Assembly: GCA_002409145.1 (NCBI GenBank)
Contig: DHUL01000019.1
Coordinates: 1-9,864, forward strand
Source: Bacteroidales bacterium UBA5235
Lineage (GTDB): Bacteria > Bacteroidota > Bacteroidia > Bacteroidales > VadinHA17
Reading direction: 5' to 3'
DNA: 9,864 nucleotides
This document shows, piece after piece, positions 6,530 to 9,864 of this stretch. The notes under the pieces were generated by a model, which had not been told where the DNA came from, did not search any database, and saw only the letters and a list, made by a program, of their open reading frames with translations. Each line of letters opens with the position of its first letter. Within the stretch, counting starts at the first letter, position 1. A program made the position numbers and the translations under genes.

Positions 6530-9286
6530 TTATTCCACTGAGAACCGGTATGTGCCAGAACCAATCATTATGATTTTTTTATTGTCAGAATCACCGATTA
6601 CTTTGATCTCCTTAATGGCATTAATATCTTTCCCGCTCTCTGTTATTACTGATCCTTTATTATATGGGATATAGACCAGTGCTGAAGTATTTGCAGGTAT
6701 TACGACATCCAGCTTCAGTGTGTAATTCTTTTTTTCCCATTCTGAGCGGATTTCTCCATATGGAGACTGATAGCTGGCATTAACCCAGATGATATCACCC
6801 ACCATATCAGGTCTGATCAGAGTTTCTTTATACGCCACTGATTGATCGGTTTGGCTGATTCCACCCAAACTGTAGTAAAACCAATCCATCAGATGACCAA
6901 GCATAAGGTGGTTATTTGATACATTCTCCAGTGCCGGCCATGATTCAGTAAGAGAAGTGGCTCCTTTTCTGAGCTGATAACCATATCCGGGAACATCCTC
7001 CCGGATATTCATTTCATAAAGAAGCTGTGATTTTCCACCAGAAGCCAATGCTTCCACCAGAAATCTATATCCTATATCACCGGCAGTAAGTTGATTGTCA
7101 TTGGCGCGAATAGAGTCCGCCAGGTTTTCTATGACTCTGTCCTTAAACTGAACATCAACTAGGCCGATGCACCAGGGCATTGCCATCGCTGTCTGGCTAC
7201 CGGTTGAGATGTTGCATGTAGCCGGGTCGAAGAAATGTGTCTTAAAAGCTGATTTCACTTCATCTGCCCATTTTGTCAACCGCTTCTGTTCATCACTTCT
7301 GTTTAGCACAGAGGCCATATGAAGCATAAGCTTTAAATCATAATAATATATGGCTGTTGCCGTTAAGGCAACCGGTGTCAGTTGAGATACTCCGGGTTGC
7401 CCTGGTCCATAATCGAACCAGTCTCCCAGGCCATATGATATAATATGATTTTCGGACCTGGATTTCAGGTATTCAACATACCTTAACATTGTAGGCCAGG
7501 CTTTTTCCATCACTGATGCATCACCATACCATTTATATATCAACCAGGGTATTATTACCACAGCGCTTCCCCATTCAGGAGAATCGCGAAATCCGCCGGT
7601 AAATTGGACATACTCAGGTGATATGCCGGGTATCAGACCATCATCAAGCTGCGCCTCCATCATATTATAGACCTGTCTTGAATAAAGCTGGTAAATATTA
7701 AAGTTGTAATGTACCGGACTGCCCATCAGGTAAGTTTGCTCCAACCATCCCAGTTTTTCACGATGCGGACAATCTGTCAATATACTTTGAAGGTTGCTTT
7801 TTATTGCCCTGAGGATTAAAGTATTGATTTTATTAAATAGCACATTGGAGCATTCAAATGACCCTGCTGAGGGAGTTGAGTTGTAATTATGCAACATCCT
7901 GAGATCAATCAATTCTGCCTTTTCACTGATTGTGTTATCATTTGCCGGCGCTGCACCTTCAATTTTCACATAGCGAAATCCATAGTATGTGAATCGGGGA
8001 TGCCAGGTCTCTATACTGTCGCCTCTGATAATATAGGTATAGTAATGTGGTGAGCCGGAGGCAGATTGATTAGGTTGGCTGTCAGAATCAATAATTTCAC
8101 ACGGGATCAATCGGACAACCTGCCCCTTTCTGCCTTTTATTTTTATTTCACTAACCCCTGATGCATTTTGACCGAAATCATACAACCAATTTCCATCCTT
8201 GAGTTTAATTATATTTACTGCAGAATATGATTCCATTATCTCGACAGGATAATCAAGATCTCTTCTGAGCTTCCCTGAAGGAGGTGTTACTGCAACGGCG
8301 CTCCTCCAGTTCGAGTCATCGAAACCTGGCTGATTCCAGCCGGGTTGTTCCAGCCGGGCATCATAATCTTCTCCGCCGAATATACTTGTATATATGATTG
8401 GAGATGGTGCTGTTTCCCAATCTGTATCAGTTACCAGTATTTCTTCTGAGCCATCTGAATAGTGGATTCGCAGTTGTGCCAGCAACAAGGGATTTCCAAA
8501 TGCAATTACTAACTTACGATAACGCTCACGGTTGATATTATAAAAACCGTTCCCGACAATGGCACCGATAACATTGCTGCCTTGCTGAAGCATTGAAGTA
8601 ACATCATAAATATTGTAAAGCACTGTTTTATCATAATTTGTCCACCCCGGGGTCAGAAATCCCTTCCCAACCTTTTTCCCATTGATAAAGGCTTCATAGT
8701 GCCCTAGGCCGGTAATAAAGAGCGTCGCTCCAGAAACTTTTCTGTCAATTTTGAATTCTTTCCGAAGATACGGAACAACAGGCCGGTCCATGCAGAGGTC
8801 ACCCAGGTTATCTCCGTTATGATGTATTCCGGGAACCATTCTTTTCTCTTTACTTATATCTTCATAACCGATCCATAGGGCATTATGCCAGTCAGCTTCA
8901 TCGATAAGCCCTGTTGTGAATGAGGATATCTCACTCCAGGAGGTTGTTCTGCCTTTCTGATCCCGGACCTTTACTCTCCAGTAGTATTTCTGAGCAGGTT
9001 TTAAGACCCGGACATCTCCTTTAACCAGAATGGAATGATCTGATCTGATTTCACCTGTGTTCCAGACAAGCTTTGCCGGTGACCCAAAATCTACCGGATC
9101 TGAAACAATCTGTATTTGATAAGCTGTTTGAAAAGTATTGCGCCGATCAGAAATAAGCTGCCAGCTGAAAAGCACTTCACTGTCAACAGTTGCCTTCAGA
9201 TTAATCACTGCAAACTGACCCATTTGTGCAGAGCAGCTGCCAACAATTATTAAAGTGAAAAGAACAAAACAAGAGAACTTTTTCAT
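6530..9286 (-). CDS. Exported GH78 alpha-L-rhamnosidase
   Basis: Inverting glycoside hydrolase that removes terminal alpha-L-rhamnose from polysaccharides or glycosides. Start ATG at 9286 gives 918 residues beginning with a signal peptide (MKKFSCFVLFTLIIVGSC); a GTG at 9313 would only add nine residues. VGSC at 15-18 could be a lipobox, or cleavage may follow CSA. Order seen: Fn3-like domain about 25-130; beta-sandwich about 155-330 with FINGKKVGKGFLTPGWT and VGNGFYN; second beta domain about 340-450; (alpha/alpha)6 barrel about 455-800; C-terminal beta domain to 918. The GH78 signature DCPHREKLGWLE starts at D505, with E510 the likely general acid. GATSLTESWPA carries E781, the likely base. 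Length is typical. Base composition is more AT-rich than the pst genes. The gene lies 153 bases after another glycan-active gene, pointing to a degradation cluster. Confidence 0.93.
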   Translation of the reverse strand: MKKFSCFVLFTLIIVGSCSAQMGQFAVINLKATVDSEVLFSWQLISDRRNTFQTAYQIQIVSDPVDFGSPAKLVWNTGEIRSDHSILVKGDVRVLKPAQKYYWRVKVRDQKGRTTSWSEISSFTTGLIDEADWHNALWIGYEDISKEKRMVPGIHHNGDNLGDLCMDRPVVPYLRKEFKIDRKVSGATLFITGLGHYEAFINGKKVGKGFLTPGWTNYDKTVLYNIYDVTSMLQQGSNVIGAIVGNGFYNINRERYRKLVIAFGNPLLLAQLRIHYSDGSEEILVTDTDWETAPSPIIYTSIFGGEDYDARLEQPGWNQPGFDDSNWRSAVAVTPPSGKLRRDLDYPVEIMESYSAVNIIKLKDGNWLYDFGQNASGVSEIKIKGRKGQVVRLIPCEIIDSDSQPNQSASGSPHYYTYIIRGDSIETWHPRFTYYGFRYVKIEGAAPANDNTISEKAELIDLRMLHNYNSTPSAGSFECSNVLFNKINTLILRAIKSNLQSILTDCPHREKLGWLEQTYLMGSPVHYNFNIYQLYSRQVYNMMEAQLDDGLIPGISPEYVQFTGGFRDSPEWGSAVVIIPWLIYKWYGDASVMEKAWPTMLRYVEYLKSRSENHIISYGLGDWFDYGPGQPGVSQLTPVALTATAIYYYDLKLMLHMASVLNRSDEQKRLTKWADEVKSAFKTHFFDPATCNISTGSQTAMAMPWCIGLVDVQFKDRVIENLADSIRANDNQLTAGDIGYRFLVEALASGGKSQLLYEMNIREDVPGYGYQLRKGATSLTESWPALENVSNNHLMLGHLMDWFYYSLGGISQTDQSVAYKETLIRPDMVGDIIWVNASYQSPYGEIRSEWEKKNYTLKLDVVIPANTSALVYIPYNKGSVITESGKDINAIKEIKVIGDSDNKKIIMIGSGTYRFSVE

Positions 9287-9439
9287 ATTCTGATAATTGG
9301 TAATTGTTTTCACTGCTCAGAAGTTTTACCTTTATCGAATCTTATCCTTGCTGCCCATCTTTTGTCACCCGGTAATTGTACCTGATCAGATAAGGATAAA
9401 TGTTTTTGAATAAGTCTCTCCGGGTGTTATCAGATTGAT
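9287..9439 (-). other. Intergenic region upstream of the GH78 gene
   Basis: This 153-base stretch separates the two glycan-active genes. I see no TAnnTTTG element on the minus strand, so co-transcription is plausible. An eight-base inverted repeat (TTATCCTT 9342-9349, AAGGATAA 9392-9399) with a 42-base loop is probably chance. A minus-strand frame ending with TGA at 9310-9312 is open for 38 codons but has no ATG start. Confidence 0.4.
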
Positions 9440-9864
9440 TTATTCATGAAGGTCCTGAGATGTGTTTTTCTCTGCAAAGAGATAAAAATCATCCATCAGG
9501 CCATAATCAGTAATATTGTATTCATCTCCGCGTGGATAACCTGTAACGCCGCGCCAGTAACCAGGTGCAGCCAGTCCTGGCCGGGCTTTGCTATGGAAAG
9601 GTCCGAGAAGATTTTTGTTACTTCCAACGATTTTTACTTCGATTGTATTCCTGCCCGTACTTATATGATCTGATATATCCAGTGAGTAAGGCGGGTAAGC
9701 GATGACACCCGCAGAATTACCGTTTACAATTACTTCTGCTATTGTGCCCTTCCAATTGCCCAGCTTCAGCAGGTAGTTATCATACTCTCCGGTAACTTCA
9801 AATTCTTTGGTATAGCTTATCCTGTCCGGATAAAAGGGCATTCCCTGCTCTTTCCAGCTCCCGG
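9440..9864 (-). CDS. C-terminal part of a large glycan-active enzyme, GH106-like (5' end outside window)
   Basis: The reading frame is open from the right edge through 140 residues to TAA at 9440-9442, so this is the end of a larger protein and not a short gene starting at the internal ATG at 9841. The fragment opens with GSWKEQGMPFYPDRISYTKE, a pattern of the jelly-roll, sugar-binding-like domains near the C-terminus of GH106 rhamnosidases and GH2-like enzymes. It continues with EVIVNGNSAGVIAYPPYSLD and NTIEVKIVGSNKNLLGPFH, which fit the same galactose-binding fold. The catalytic part is off the window, so the family and activity are an inference. Its place directly ahead of a GH78 gene on the same strand fits a rhamnose-rich glycan degradation cluster. 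Confidence 0.7.
   Translation of the reverse strand, partial: GSWKEQGMPFYPDRISYTKEFEVTGEYDNYLLKLGNWKGTIAEVIVNGNSAGVIAYPPYSLDISDHISTGRNTIEVKIVGSNKNLLGPFHSKARPGLAAPGYWRGVTGYPRGDEYNITDYGLMDDFYLFAEKNTSQDLHE

Noticed and set aside
6364..6573. Plus-strand small open frame of 69 codons with a hydrophobic start
   Set aside because: It starts at GTG, overlaps the end of the GH78 gene by 44 bases, has no promoter signal and no recognisable domain.
9342..9399. Eight-base inverted repeat TTATCCTT/AAGGATAA as a hairpin or terminator
   Set aside because: The 42-base loop and AT-rich short stem make a stable structure unlikely, and chance occurrence is expected.
1..9864. tRNA, rRNA, CRISPR arrays, insertion sequences, toxin-antitoxin or defence genes
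   Set aside because: No cloverleaf-like structure, regularly spaced repeats, transposase motifs or defence-type proteins were seen on either strand.

Overview
The window looks like a chromosomal piece from a member of the Bacteroidota. The signs are start codons without Shine-Dalgarno sequences, a TAnnTTTG-type promoter element (TAACTTTG at 3921-3928), OprO/P-type and FadL-type outer-membrane barrels ending in Phe, a lipoprotein PstS, and two rhamnosidase-type glycoside hydrolases of the kind found in polysaccharide-degradation clusters. Genus cannot be told from this sequence.

Left part (1-3860, minus strand): a high-affinity phosphate uptake operon read right to left: outer-membrane phosphate-selective porin, PstS lipoprotein, PstC and PstA permeases. 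PstA runs off the left edge, where pstB and phoU would be expected. Gaps are 74, 4 and 5 bases. The main regulatory signal sits just upstream of the porin: four consecutive 11-base units, each beginning TGT, matching the architecture of a PhoB-type Pho box, directly followed by a -7-like element. This suggests that the whole porin-pstSCA unit is switched on by phosphate starvation. The porin would pass phosphate over the outer membrane, PstS would capture it in the periplasm, and PstC/PstA (with PstB) would pump it inward.

Middle (3860-6530): a divergent plus-strand gene for an exported protein that I do not recognise, a strong bidirectional terminator at 4720-4752, then a convergent minus-strand FadL/OmpP1-family outer-membrane transporter with its own upstream region. 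That region contains an 11-base-period direct repeat.

Right part (6530-9864, minus strand, visibly more AT-rich): a full-length exported GH78 alpha-L-rhamnosidase, preceded by the C-terminal part of a second large glycan-active enzyme (GH106-like) that enters from the right edge. These look like the edge of a rhamnose-containing (pectin/rhamnogalacturonan-like) polysaccharide utilisation region.

No RNA genes, CRISPR arrays, insertion sequences or phage genes were seen. I found no clear sign of a wholly new system. The best leads are the Pho box array, the unknown gene divergent from it, and the composition change near 6.3-6.5 kb.
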